Below the pieces are notes generated by a model that saw only the letters and a program-made list of their open reading frames with translations, ran no database searches and had not been told where the DNA came from. The position numbers were made by a program, and so were the translations under genes. Positions 34,583-42,941 of a stretch of 58,277 nt of DNA are shown piece after piece. Numbering within the stretch: position 1 is the stretch's first letter; every line of letters begins with the position of its first letter. Where the stretch lies: NCBI GenBank assembly GCA_009694305.1, contig SHVL01000012.1:1-58277 (forward strand), in the 5' to 3' direction. This DNA is from Thermoleophilia bacterium (lineage in GTDB: Bacteria > Actinomycetota > Thermoleophilia > Gaiellales > Gaiellaceae).

Positions 34583-35353
34583 ATGCATCGTGTTCTCGTA
34601 ATCGTCCCGTTCGCGTTCGGAGAGGAAGGAATTGCGAATCGCGAGACCCAGATGGCCGACGTGAAGATCGGGCCCGACATCACGTTCGAGTACCGCGGCG
34701 TCAAAGCGGGCCCCGCGCTCTTCGACAGCTACCACGATTGGATCCTGGCCGATGTGGCACTCTTCGAGGCCGGCAAGACGGCGCAGGACGAGGGCTACGA
34801 TGCGGTGTGCATCGACACGATGAGCGACTCCGGGATGAACGGGTTGCGCTCGGTGCTCGACATCCCCGTGATCGGCCCCGGGCGTTGTTCCTACCTCACG
34901 GCGCTCATGCTCGGGTCGCGGTTCTCCGTGCTGACGCAGTGGGATCCGTGGATCGGGCTGTACAAGAAGGGCCTCGCCGAATACGGGCTCGAGGACAAGT
35001 GCGCCTCGATCCGATCGATCAATATGCCGCCGGACGTCGAGAACCTTCTCGGCGGCAAGGAGGAGGTCGTGTTCCCGAAGCTGCGCGATGCCGGCATGCA
35101 GTGCATCGAGGATGGCGCCGAGGTGATCTGCATGGGCTCGACGACGATGCACCAGGCCGTTCCGTACCTGCGCGAGAACCTCCCCATACCGATCATCAAC
35201 CCCGGCCCGCTCACCTACAAGCTCGCCGAGTTCTTCCTCGGGCTCGGGCTGACGCAAAGTCGCAAGGCGTACGCGAAGCCGCTCGTCCCGAAACTCGAGA
35301 TGTTCGAGGCGATGCTCGTCGGCGCCGCGCAGGCCGAGCAGACGACTGCATGA
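34583..35353 (+). CDS. Asp/Glu/hydantoin racemase family protein
   Basis: 256 aa. The two-domain Asp/Glu racemase fold has one catalytic Cys per half: AVCIDTMSDSG in the first and VICMGSTTMHQ in the second, both present. Hydantoin racemases interconvert D- and L-5-substituted hydantoins so that a stereospecific hydantoinase can use both. ATG 34583 has a strong GGAGG six nt upstream; ATG 34559 would place that site inside the gene. Its stop overlaps the next start (ATGA). In a HyuAB operon, racemisation of a hydantoin or its carbamoyl acid is the natural guess. Confidence 0.87.
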   Translation: MHRVLVIVPFAFGEEGIANRETQMADVKIGPDITFEYRGVKAGPALFDSYHDWILADVALFEAGKTAQDEGYDAVCIDTMSDSGMNGLRSVLDIPVIGPGRCSYLTALMLGSRFSVLTQWDPWIGLYKKGLAEYGLEDKCASIRSINMPPDVENLLGGKEEVVFPKLRDAGMQCIEDGAEVICMGSTTMHQAVPYLRENLPIPIINPGPLTYKLAEFFLGLGLTQSRKAYAKPLVPKLEMFEAMLVGAAQAEQTTA

Positions 35354-36567
35354 GCCTTCCCCTCGCCGATATCCGCGTCGTCTCGGTCGAGCAGTTCGGT
35401 GCCGGGCCGTGGGGCACGCTTCAGCTCGCCGATCTCGGTGCCGAGATCATCAAGATCGAGGACCCCGGGTCGAAAGGCGACGTCGGCCGCTTCGTCCCGC
35501 CGTTCCAGGAAGGCGAGGACTCGCTCTTCTTCGAGACGTTCAATCGCGGCAAGCGCAGCGTCTCGCTCGATCTCCGTCATCCCGAGGCGCGTGGCGTCTT
35601 TCACGACATCGTCCGTGTCTGCGACGGCGTCTACTCGAATCTCCGCGGCGATCAGCCGCAGAGGCTCGGACTCACCTACGACCAGCTTCGCACCGTCAAC
35701 CCGCGCATCGTCTGCTGCTCGCTGTCCGGCTTCGGCATGACCGGACCACGCGCCGGAGAGGGAGGATACGACTACATCATACAGGGTCTCGCCGGGTGGC
35801 AGAGCCTCACAGGCGACCCCGCCGGGCCGCCGATGAAGAGCGGGCTCTCGCTCGTCGATCTCTCGGGCGGCTACGCGTCGGCGATCGCGTTGCTCTCGGG
35901 CATCTGGAGGGCCCGTCGTGACGGCGTCGGGTGCGATTGCGACGTGTCGCTGTTCGAGACCGCTCTGCACGAGCTGATGTACATCGGTCCATGGGCCGCC
36001 ACCAAGGGCTACGTACCGCCGCGACGTCGAAACTCGGCGCACCCGACGATCGTGCCGTTCCAGAACTTCCAGGCCTCGGACGGCTGGTTCGTGGTCGGCG
36101 CAGCGAAGCAGAAGTTCTGGGAAGCGCTCTGCGAGGTGATCGGTCGACCCGACCTGAACGCCGACGAGCGGTTCGCCACGATGGCCGCCCGCAACGAGCA
36201 CCGGGACTCACTGCTGCCGATCCTCGACGAGGCCTTCGCCACGAGAACTGCCGCCGAGTGGATCGCCGCTCTCGTCGCGGCCGGCGTGCCCGCATCGGCC
36301 GTCAACACGGTCGAGGAGGCGCTCGTCGACCCGCAGACGCTCGCCCGCGAGGACATTGTCGAGTATGAGCATCCCTCGCTCGGGACGGTTCGTTCGATTC
36401 GAACTCCTCTTCGGCTCGCATCCGGCGGAGAGAGCCTCGAGCGTGAGCCGGAGCGCAGCCCCCACCGGGGTGAGCACACAGGCGCGGTCCTCGAGGGCCT
36501 TTGCGGGTACACGCCCGAGCGGGTGAAGGAGCTCGCCACGGCCGGCGTTTTCGGGACACCGGCGTGA
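35350..36567 (+). CDS. CaiB/BaiF family (class III) CoA-transferase, second copy
   Basis: 405 aa. IRVVSVEQFGAGPWGTLQLA, DLGAEIIKIEDP, SGFGMTGPRAGEGGYD and the SLVDLSGG acidic stretch are family motifs. ATGA overlap with the racemase and GTGA overlap with the next gene give tight coupling. Paralogue of 6289-7542, and again in a HyuAB operon. It probably converts an acid from ring opening to its CoA ester, or uses succinyl-CoA or a similar donor. Confidence 0.9.
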   Translation: MSLPLADIRVVSVEQFGAGPWGTLQLADLGAEIIKIEDPGSKGDVGRFVPPFQEGEDSLFFETFNRGKRSVSLDLRHPEARGVFHDIVRVCDGVYSNLRGDQPQRLGLTYDQLRTVNPRIVCCSLSGFGMTGPRAGEGGYDYIIQGLAGWQSLTGDPAGPPMKSGLSLVDLSGGYASAIALLSGIWRARRDGVGCDCDVSLFETALHELMYIGPWAATKGYVPPRRRNSAHPTIVPFQNFQASDGWFVVGAAKQKFWEALCEVIGRPDLNADERFATMAARNEHRDSLLPILDEAFATRTAAEWIAALVAAGVPASAVNTVEEALVDPQTLAREDIVEYEHPSLGTVRSIRTPLRLASGGESLEREPERSPHRGEHTGAVLEGLCGYTPERVKELATAGVFGTPA

Positions 36568-37463
36568 CCGCGCGGGATCTCGTCGGATACGGTGCGACGC
36601 CGCCGGACCCACGCTGGCCGAACGGGGCGAGAGTCGCGCTCAGTCTCGTGCTCAACTACGAGGAAGGCGGCGAGAGCACACCCCTCGAGGGCGATCCGGC
36701 ATCCGAGGCATTCCTCCACGAGGTTGTCGGCGCGACTCCGACCGAGGGTCGGCGTAATCTCAACACCGAGTCGATGTTCGAGTTCGGCAGCCGCGCCGGA
36801 TTCTGGCGCGTGCACCGCATCTTCACCGCGCACGGGTTCCCGCTCACCGTGTTCGCGGTCGGCCAGGCGCTCGAGCGCAACCCCGAGGCGGCACGTGCGA
36901 TGATCGACGCCGGCTGGGAGGTCGCGAGCCACGGCTGGCGCTGGATCGACTACGGAGAAATGCCGGAGGACGACGAGCGCGCTCACATGCGCCGGTCAAT
37001 CGACGCCATCGAAAGGGCCTGCGGCGTCCGGCCTGTCGGCTGGTATACGGGTCGCGGGTCGGATGCGACCCGGCGCCTCGTCGTCGAGGACGGTGGCTTC
37101 CTCTACGACTCCGACGCGTACGCGGACGAGCTCCCCTACTGGGTCGCCGTCGACGAGCGCGCGCACCTCGTTATCCCGTACACGCTCGACGCCAACGACT
37201 TCAAGTTCCTGCTCCCGAACGGGTTCGTCACGGCTGGCGACCTCGCGGAGTATCTGATCGACTCGATCGAGCAGCTGCGAGCCGAGGGCGGCCGGATGCT
37301 CTCGGTCGGGCTGCACTGCCGCATCGTCGGCCGGCCGGGGCGCGCCCCGGGACTGGCTCGGTTCCTCGAGCACGTCCGCGCGTGCGACGATGTCTGGGTT
37401 GCCACGCGGGCGGACATTGCGCGACACTGGCAGACGACGCACCCGCCGCCATCCCGACACTGA
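36564..37463 (+). CDS. PuuE/allantoinase-like polysaccharide-deacetylase-fold amidohydrolase
   Basis: 299 aa. RDLVGYGATPPDPRWPNGAR and VALSLVLNYEEGGE are the N-terminal signature of cofactor-independent allantoinase (PuuE)-type proteins, followed by the NodB-like SHGWRW and TGRGS segments. PuuE opens allantoin, itself a ureido-hydantoin. GTG 36564 overlaps the CoA-transferase by 4 bp. It may open a hydantoin or another cyclic imide in this pathway; true allantoinase cannot be excluded. Confidence 0.87.
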   Translation: MTARDLVGYGATPPDPRWPNGARVALSLVLNYEEGGESTPLEGDPASEAFLHEVVGATPTEGRRNLNTESMFEFGSRAGFWRVHRIFTAHGFPLTVFAVGQALERNPEAARAMIDAGWEVASHGWRWIDYGEMPEDDERAHMRRSIDAIERACGVRPVGWYTGRGSDATRRLVVEDGGFLYDSDAYADELPYWVAVDERAHLVIPYTLDANDFKFLLPNGFVTAGDLAEYLIDSIEQLRAEGGRMLSVGLHCRIVGRPGRAPGLARFLEHVRACDDVWVATRADIARHWQTTHPPPSRH

Positions 37464-37479
37464 CAAGAAGGAGAGATCT

Positions 37480-38199
37480 GTGAGTGCTGACGCCGAAGTC
37501 CTGACCGCCCTTCACACCATCTTCGACGCCGATACCGGCATCTACCGCGAGCGCGGGTTCCAGCGGCGCGTTGGGTACGGTACCCGGCCGGCGCTCGTCC
37601 ACATCGACCTCGCGAACGCCTGGACGCGGCCCGACCACGCCTTCTCGTGCGATGGGATGGACACGATCATCCCCGCCGTGCAGGCCCTCAACGCGGCCGG
37701 CCGGGCCAAGGGCATCCCGATCGTCTACACCACCACCGCCTACGATGACGTCGAGGGGCCGAACTCCGACATGGGGCTGTGGGTGCACAAGATTCCGGTC
37801 GAACTCCTGAAGGTCGGGACCGAGGCGGTGCAGATCGACAGCCGCATCGCGCCCCATCCCGGCGAGATGGTGATCGTCAAGAAGCGCGCCAGCGGCTTCC
37901 ACGGCACGCGCCTGTCGAGCTACCTCAATGCCCATGGCGTCGATACGGTGATCATCACCGGCGTCACCATGGCCGGCTGCGTTCGGCACACGACCGAAGA
38001 TGCGATCGCGGAGGGCTTCCGGCCGATCGTCGTCCGCGAGGCGGTCGGCGATCGCGTCCCCGGCGTAGTCGAGTGGAACCTGTTCGACATCGACGCGAAG
38101 TTCGGTGATGTCGAGCCGCTCAAGCAGGTCCTCGGCTATCTGGCCGGGATCGAGCCATTCGAGAGCAGGGTTCGAGCCGAGGTCGCAGCACCAGGCTGA
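37480..38199 (+). CDS. isochorismatase-fold cysteine hydrolase, N-carbamoylsarcosine amidohydrolase-like
   Basis: 239 aa. Triad seen: Asp in LVHIDLANAW, Lys in VIVKKRASGFHGT, Cys in GVTMAGCVRH. An N-terminal extension of about 35 residues precedes the core, as in true N-carbamoylsarcosine amidohydrolases. GTG 37480 has a clear GAAGGAGAG site 5-8 nt upstream. It closes the HyuAB-2 unit, a second pairing of HyuAB with this enzyme class. Substrate: an N-carbamoyl compound is likely, not proven. Confidence 0.88.
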   Translation: MSADAEVLTALHTIFDADTGIYRERGFQRRVGYGTRPALVHIDLANAWTRPDHAFSCDGMDTIIPAVQALNAAGRAKGIPIVYTTTAYDDVEGPNSDMGLWVHKIPVELLKVGTEAVQIDSRIAPHPGEMVIVKKRASGFHGTRLSSYLNAHGVDTVIITGVTMAGCVRHTTEDAIAEGFRPIVVREAVGDRVPGVVEWNLFDIDAKFGDVEPLKQVLGYLAGIEPFESRVRAEVAAPG

Positions 38200-38230
38200 C
38201 GGCCGAAGATGTCAATGCCGGCGGAGACGT

Positions 38231-38632
38231 CTACGTGAGCGGGTTCGTCCCCGCCATCCAGATGATGACGCGCTGGAATTTCCCGTCGGCATCGAACGAA
38301 AAGAAGTTGCAGTTGTGCATGTCGTTCTTCGCGCCGTCCTTCAACTCACCGATATAGCCCTGCTCGGTCGCGACCTTACCGGCGGACTCCTCCACGACGA
38401 CGTTGCGCAGCTCGTGACGGATCGACGAGGATGCGCCGAAGAAGTCGGTGAACATGCGCCGGATCTCGGAGGCGCCCGTGAACGTGACGTTATCCGTCTG
38501 GACGGTGAGCGTCGCATCGTCCGCGAAGTGGGCAAGGACACCGTCGAGGTCCATGGCGTCGACCGCATCGAAATACGTCTGCGGCGCGGCGGCGAGGCTC
38601 TCGCGCGTCCACGTGGTTGTTGCTGTGCTCAT
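38231..38632 (-). CDS. SnoaL-like/NTF2-fold protein
   Basis: 133 aa alpha+beta cone-fold protein: YFDAVDAMDLDGVLAHFADDATLTVQ is the helix-strand start common to SnoaL-like polyketide cyclases, ketosteroid isomerase relatives and dehydratase-like NTF2 proteins. RBS AAGGAGG precedes ATG 38632. The pair with the alpha/beta hydrolase 101 bp upstream suggests a shared transcript. No specific reaction can be named. Confidence 0.8.
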   Translation of the reverse strand: MSTATTTWTRESLAAAPQTYFDAVDAMDLDGVLAHFADDATLTVQTDNVTFTGASEIRRMFTDFFGASSSIRHELRNVVVEESAGKVATEQGYIGELKDGAKNDMHNCNFFSFDADGKFQRVIIWMAGTNPLT

Positions 38633-38733
38633 GCCGATCCTCCTTTGGGGGTTAGTAAAGCCCGATTGTATAACAAGCCGCGACGCCACGCCGATCTCGA
38701 CCCCGTTGCTCGCAGCTACGCGACTTCGAGCTC

Positions 38734-39561
38734 TCAGCCGAGATGCTCGCGGAAGAACTCGGACACGATGCGCACGGCGTCGTCCGGGCACTCGAGGAGG
38801 TCCGCATGGCCGATGTCCGGGAACTCGTGCGTCGTGATGTTCGCGTTCATCGTCGCCATCTCCCTGGCGCCGAGACCCGATGGCGCGAGGGCGGGCGGGC
38901 ACAGGATGTCGTGGGTGCCGTTCGTCATCAGGAACGGGGTCGAGATCTGCGGCACGAGTGGCGAGAGGTCCATTTCCTCCATCGCGATGCACGCCTGCCG
39001 AACCGTGTAGGGGTCGTTCAGGCCGATCACCGCACGCACGAGGTCGAAGGTGCCCTTGCCGTCCTCGCTCTCGAGGAAGCCGGCACCGACCGCCTGCGTG
39101 GTGACGTGGTCCGAGAAGTCGTCCCACGTCATGGTCTCCGCCATCCTGCGCCAGATGCGGAACAGCGTCCGACGATAGACATCCGGCTTGGCGAAGGCGA
39201 CGTCGGCGCAGGTCGCGATCACATTGTCGCCGTGCAGCGCTGCAAACGCGATTGCGATCATGCCTCCCATCGACGTGCCGTGGACAAGCACCCGTCCGAA
39301 CCCGAGGACGTCGAGGAGCTGAGCCCCGTCTCGAGCCCACATCTCGATCGTGTACTGCTCGCGGGGCGAGCTCGACGCGCCGTAACCCCGGGCATCGAAG
39401 GAGAGCAGTTGGAACCCGTTCTCGCGGAAGCCGTCGTTGACGGCTCCGAAGTTGTGCCGGCCGAAGAGCCCGCCGCCGAACTGGATGACGACGGGGCCGT
39501 CCTCCGGGCCGGTCAGCTCGTAGTACAGCCGGGTCTCGTTGGCGACGACGGCGTATGGCAT
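38734..39561 (-). CDS. alpha/beta hydrolase
   Basis: 275 aa. VVIQFGGGLFGRHNF (oxyanion side), FDARGYGASS, nucleophile elbow HGTSMGGMIA, and catalytic His in DIGHADLLE. It resembles the enzyme at 11164-12027 in elbow and strand motifs. GAGGAGGAT is well placed before ATG 39561. Function: esterase, amidase or C-C bond hydrolase, unresolved. Confidence 0.88.
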   Translation of the reverse strand: MPYAVVANETRLYYELTGPEDGPVVIQFGGGLFGRHNFGAVNDGFRENGFQLLSFDARGYGASSSPREQYTIEMWARDGAQLLDVLGFGRVLVHGTSMGGMIAIAFAALHGDNVIATCADVAFAKPDVYRRTLFRIWRRMAETMTWDDFSDHVTTQAVGAGFLESEDGKGTFDLVRAVIGLNDPYTVRQACIAMEEMDLSPLVPQISTPFLMTNGTHDILCPPALAPSGLGAREMATMNANITTHEFPDIGHADLLECPDDAVRIVSEFFREHLG

Positions 39562-39610
39562 GAATCCTCCTCTAGGCAGCTGGCTATGACGCGACGGTCT
39601 GCTGTGAAGC

Positions 39611-39650
39611 GTTCTAACACAACGCCGAACCGCGCTCGTTGTGTTAGAAC
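39611..39650. repeat. perfect 14-bp inverted repeat upstream of the alpha/beta hydrolase gene
   Basis: GTTCTAACACAACG (39611-39624) and its exact complement (39637-39650) flank a 12-nt GC-rich spacer. It lies 50-90 bp upstream of ATG 39561 and 61-100 bp downstream of the fmdB-like stop (39711). It could be an operator for the hydrolase or a terminator hairpin for the fmdB-like gene; no U-tract follows on either strand. Confidence 0.6.
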
Positions 39651-39710
39651 CCCTTATGGTCCCCTATGAACCCTCGACCTGGAGGAGCGTTGCGTGAGAG
39701 CTGAGCGAGC

Positions 39711-39902
39711 TCAGTCCCAGCTACGGCCGACGCGATCCCAGGCGACGTCGCTCGGGAGCCACTCCGTGTTGATCCGGGACAGCTTCCGCTCCACGGTCGT
39801 GGAGCCGCAGCTCGGACACGGTGGCTCGGGGCTGGTCGACATCGCCATATACTCCTCGAAGCGCTCCTTGCATGTCGTGCACTGGTATTCGTAGATCGGC
39901 AT
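39711..39902 (-). CDS. FmdB-like small zinc-ribbon protein
   Basis: 63 aa. MPIYEYQCTTCKERFEEY then PPCPSCGS gives two CxxC pairs, the zinc ribbon of the FmdB family, implicated in amide (formamide, acetamide) gene control in other bacteria but biochemically poorly defined. TACAAT (39916-39911, minus) ends 8 nt before ATG 39902, so the mRNA is probably leaderless. The start codon overlaps the ATG of the plus-strand GatC-like gene (CATG). Confidence 0.85.
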   Translation of the reverse strand: MPIYEYQCTTCKERFEEYMAMSTSPEPPCPSCGSTTVERKLSRINTEWLPSDVAWDRVGRSWD

Positions 39903-40083
39903 GGAAGACAATTGTACCTTGGTCTCGACGCTTCGTGCACTCGCTCTGCGTCAGGGTGTGACGCCGAGCGACGCCGACCTGGAAGCGGTGCAGGCATTCC
40001 TCGCCACCGTGCTCGTCCGCCTGTCCGAGATCGAAGCGGCGTTGCCACCGGAAACCCCGCCCGCGGGGCGGTATCTGCCATGA
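39901..40083 (+). CDS. AtzG/GatC-like small partner of the amidase
   Basis: 60 aa from ATG 39901; TTG 39919 is an alternative start. The helical part GVTPSDADLEAVQAFLATV with RLSEIEAALPPETPPAGRYLP matches the pattern of small GatC-like subunits (DUF4089/AtzG), which bind and stabilise an amidase such as AtzE. The stop overlaps the amidase ATG (ATGA), so the two are co-translated. This suggests a heterodimeric amidase, like AtzE-AtzG of the cyanuric acid/1-carboxybiuret pathway, though other amides are possible. Confidence 0.6.
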   Translation: MEDNCTLVSTLRALALRQGVTPSDADLEAVQAFLATVLVRLSEIEAALPPETPPAGRYLP

Positions 40084-41456
40084 GCATCGCTGTGCTCGCC
40101 GATCGGATTCGAAAGGGCGAGCTCAGCGCACGTGCTGCAGTCGAGGAGAGCCTGCGACACATCGCCGAGATCGATCCCGAGCTCAACTCGTTTATCAGCG
40201 TTCGGGCCGACGAGGCGCTCGCCGAGGCTGACGCCCTCGATTGCGAGCCATCCCGTGGCCTTCTCCATGGCGTGCCGATTGCCGTCAAGGACATGATCGA
40301 CGTTGCCGGGGCACGGACGACTGCGGCATCTCGCATCCTGGCCGAGAACGTCGCGCGGACCGATGCGGCGACCGTCGAGGCGCTGCGGGCCGCGGGAGCC
40401 GTAGTCATGGGCAAGCTCAATACGCACGAGTTCGCCCTCGGGGCAATGACGACGAGCCCGCACTTCGGCCCGGCGAGGAACCCGTGGGCGACCGATCGGA
40501 TCTGTGGCGGCTCGAGTGGCGGCAGCGGGGCCGCGGCGGCGGCTCGGCTCGTGGCCGCGACTCTCGGCACCGATACGGCCGGCTCGATCAGGATCCCCGC
40601 ATCCTTCTGCGGCGTCACGGGCATCCGCCCGACATCCGGCCGGGTCTCCAACAGGGGCGTCGTAGGGGTATCGTTCACCCTCGATACCGTCGGGCCGATC
40701 GCGCCGAGCGCCGAGGATTGCGCCATCGTGCTCGAGGTGATCGCAGGCCATGATCCCCGCGACCCGACGACTGCCGATCTGCCCGTGCCCCAGTACCGGC
40801 GCGCGCTCGAGCGAGGGGCCGACGGGCTCCGTGTCGGCGTCGTCACCGCGCTCGTCGACCGGGCCGATCCCCGGATCGGCTCGGCGGTGCGAGAGGCCGT
40901 CGAGAAGCTGGCGGCGGCGGGCGCCGCCGTCGAGGAGGTCGAGATTCCGCTTCTCGACGAGGCCGGCGCGATCCTGCCGCTGATCATGCTTCCGGAGGCC
41001 GCGGAGGTGCACCTACCATGGCTCCGGTCCCGGCTCGACGACTACGGGCCCGATGTTCGCGCACGATTGCTCGCGGGGCTGCTGCTTCCTGTCACCGCAA
41101 ACGTCACAGGCCGTCGCGCCCGTCGCTGGTACTGCGAGCGACTCGACGAGGTGATGGAGCGATTCGACGTCCTCGCAGCGCCGCAGATGCTGACAGCGCC
41201 GCCGCGGATCGGTGAGGAGACGGTCGAGGTGAGCGGCGAGGAGATGCTCTATCGGCTCAGCGTGATTCCGACGAGTTCACCGTGGACGCTTGCCGGGCTC
41301 CCCGTCGTGAGCGTCCCCTGCGGATTCGTCGACGACCTTCCCGTCGGTCTCGCTCTCGTGGGGCGGCGGTTTGCGGAGGCGACCGTTCTGCGTCTGGCGC
41401 ATGCGTACCAGACGCTGACCGACTGGCACGAGCGGAGGCCGCCGATAGCCGGTTGA
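40080..41456 (+). CDS. amidase signature (AtzE/GatA-like) enzyme
   Basis: 458 aa. Triad: K70 (PIAVKDMIDV), cis-Ser145 in ICGGSSGGSG, nucleophile Ser169 in DTAGSIRIPAS, again 24 residues apart. RPTSGRVSNRGV and FTLDTVGPIA are further family motifs. It is coupled to the GatC-like gene, supporting an AtzE-type heterodimer. It is followed after 68 bp by dihydropyrimidinase, so it may act on ureide or amide intermediates of cyclic imide or pyrimidine catabolism. Confidence 0.92.
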   Translation: MSIAVLADRIRKGELSARAAVEESLRHIAEIDPELNSFISVRADEALAEADALDCEPSRGLLHGVPIAVKDMIDVAGARTTAASRILAENVARTDAATVEALRAAGAVVMGKLNTHEFALGAMTTSPHFGPARNPWATDRICGGSSGGSGAAAAARLVAATLGTDTAGSIRIPASFCGVTGIRPTSGRVSNRGVVGVSFTLDTVGPIAPSAEDCAIVLEVIAGHDPRDPTTADLPVPQYRRALERGADGLRVGVVTALVDRADPRIGSAVREAVEKLAAAGAAVEEVEIPLLDEAGAILPLIMLPEAAEVHLPWLRSRLDDYGPDVRARLLAGLLLPVTANVTGRRARRWYCERLDEVMERFDVLAAPQMLTAPPRIGEETVEVSGEEMLYRLSVIPTSSPWTLAGLPVVSVPCGFVDDLPVGLALVGRRFAEATVLRLAHAYQTLTDWHERRPPIAG

Positions 41457-41524
41457 CGGCGGAGGGCGGAGGGCGGCTGGGCGTATACATCATGGAGTAA
41501 TCCAGAGAGAGGAGCGTGACGCAC

Positions 41525-42940
41525 ATGTCAATTCTGATCAAGGGTGGGCGTATCATCACGGCGGCCGACGATTATGTCGCGGACGTCTTCATCGCGAACG
41601 GTACGATCTCGACCATCGGCCAGTCCCTCGACGTCTCTGCCGAGCGGACGATCGACGCGACCGGGAAGATCGTGATGCCCGGCGCCATCGATCCCCATAC
41701 GCACCTGGAGATGTTCTTCGGCGGCACGACAACCTGCGACGACTTCACGTCCGGGACGACGGCGGCCGCGTTCGGGGGCACCACGACGCTGATCGACTTC
41801 TGCGTCCAGACCCCGGGCGACACGTTTGCCGAGGCGCTCGCCAAGTACCACGAGAAGATCGAGCGCTGCAAGCCGGTGATCGACGTCGGCTTCCACATCG
41901 CCGTCACCGACCTCCACACCGGGGGCACCCTCGAGGATCTCGCGAAGCTGCCCGACGAAGGCATCACGTCCTACAAGCTCTTCATGGCCTACAAGGGCGC
42001 CGTCATGGTCGACGACGCGACGCTCTTCAAGGTGATGCAGGTCGCGCACGAGACGGGCGCGCTTGTGATGGTGCACGCCGAGAACGGCGACGCGATCGAC
42101 ATCATCGTCAAGGAGACGGTGGCCGCCGGGAACACCGACCCGGTCTGGCACGCCCGCAGCCGGCCGATGGAGACCGAGGCCGAGGCGACGAACCGCGCGA
42201 TCCAACTTGCCCGCGTAGCCGACGCGCCGCTGTACGTCGTCCACGTTTCCTGTCAGCCGTCGGTCGAGCCGATCGCTCTCGCGCGGGAGAAGGGCTGGAG
42301 GGTGTGGGGCGAGAGCTGCACCCAGTACTTCTTCATCGACGATTCGATGATGGAGGCACCGAACTGGGAAGGTGCGAAGTACATCTACACCCCGCCCCCG
42401 CGACCGAAGGACCAGCAGGAGCATCTCTGGAAGGCGATCAGGTCGGACGTCCTCTCGGCCGTCTCGACCGACCATTGTCCGTTCAACTGGCCCGAGCAGA
42501 AGGGCATCAACGGCCGTGAATTCCAGGTCGTCCCGAATGGCGGCCCCGGGATCGAGAACCGGCTCCACATGCTGTGGACGTTCGGCGTCGGCACCGGTCG
42601 GATCACTCCGAACCGGTTCGTCGAGCTCGTCTCCACCAACGTCGCGAAACTGTTCGGGCTCTATCCCCGCAAGGGGACGATCGCGCCGGGCTCGGACGCG
42701 GACATCGTGATCTGGGATCCGAACAAGAAGCTCACGATATCCGCGGCCACCCACCACACCAACGTCAACTACAACCTGTTCGAGGGCACCGAGGTGACGG
42801 GGGCACCCGAGGTCGTGCTCGTCCGCGGCCAGGTGATCGTCGAGAACGACGAGCTCGTGGCAAAGCCCGGTGCAGGGCAGTTCGTCAAGCGGGCACGCTT
42901 CGGCGAGGATCTCCTGGCAGCACCGTCGGCGGTGGTGTGA
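41525..42940 (+). CDS. hydA: dihydropyrimidinase / D-hydantoinase
   Basis: 471 aa TIM-barrel amidohydrolase. Metal ligands: H58-x-H60 (DPHTH), carboxylated Lys151 (SYKLFMAYKG), H184 (MVHAENGD), His in VVHVSC, and the Asp of STDHCPF. It opens dihydropyrimidines or 5-substituted hydantoins to N-carbamoyl amino acids. ATG 41525 is preferred, since GTG 41516 sits almost on the GAGGAG site. The next gene (1 bp later) is an isochorismatase-fold hydrolase that could remove the carbamoyl group. Confidence 0.95.
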   Translation: MSILIKGGRIITAADDYVADVFIANGTISTIGQSLDVSAERTIDATGKIVMPGAIDPHTHLEMFFGGTTTCDDFTSGTTAAAFGGTTTLIDFCVQTPGDTFAEALAKYHEKIERCKPVIDVGFHIAVTDLHTGGTLEDLAKLPDEGITSYKLFMAYKGAVMVDDATLFKVMQVAHETGALVMVHAENGDAIDIIVKETVAAGNTDPVWHARSRPMETEAEATNRAIQLARVADAPLYVVHVSCQPSVEPIALAREKGWRVWGESCTQYFFIDDSMMEAPNWEGAKYIYTPPPRPKDQQEHLWKAIRSDVLSAVSTDHCPFNWPEQKGINGREFQVVPNGGPGIENRLHMLWTFGVGTGRITPNRFVELVSTNVAKLFGLYPRKGTIAPGSDADIVIWDPNKKLTISAATHHTNVNYNLFEGTEVTGAPEVVLVRGQVIVENDELVAKPGAGQFVKRARFGEDLLAAPSAVV

Positions 42941-42941
42941 C

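Noticed and set aside
13631-41488. TATAC-containing sites near 13631, 28280, 38668 and 41483 as a common operator
   Set aside because: The similarity is limited to the -10-like TATAC/TTATACAA core and flanks differ, so ordinary promoter elements explain it.
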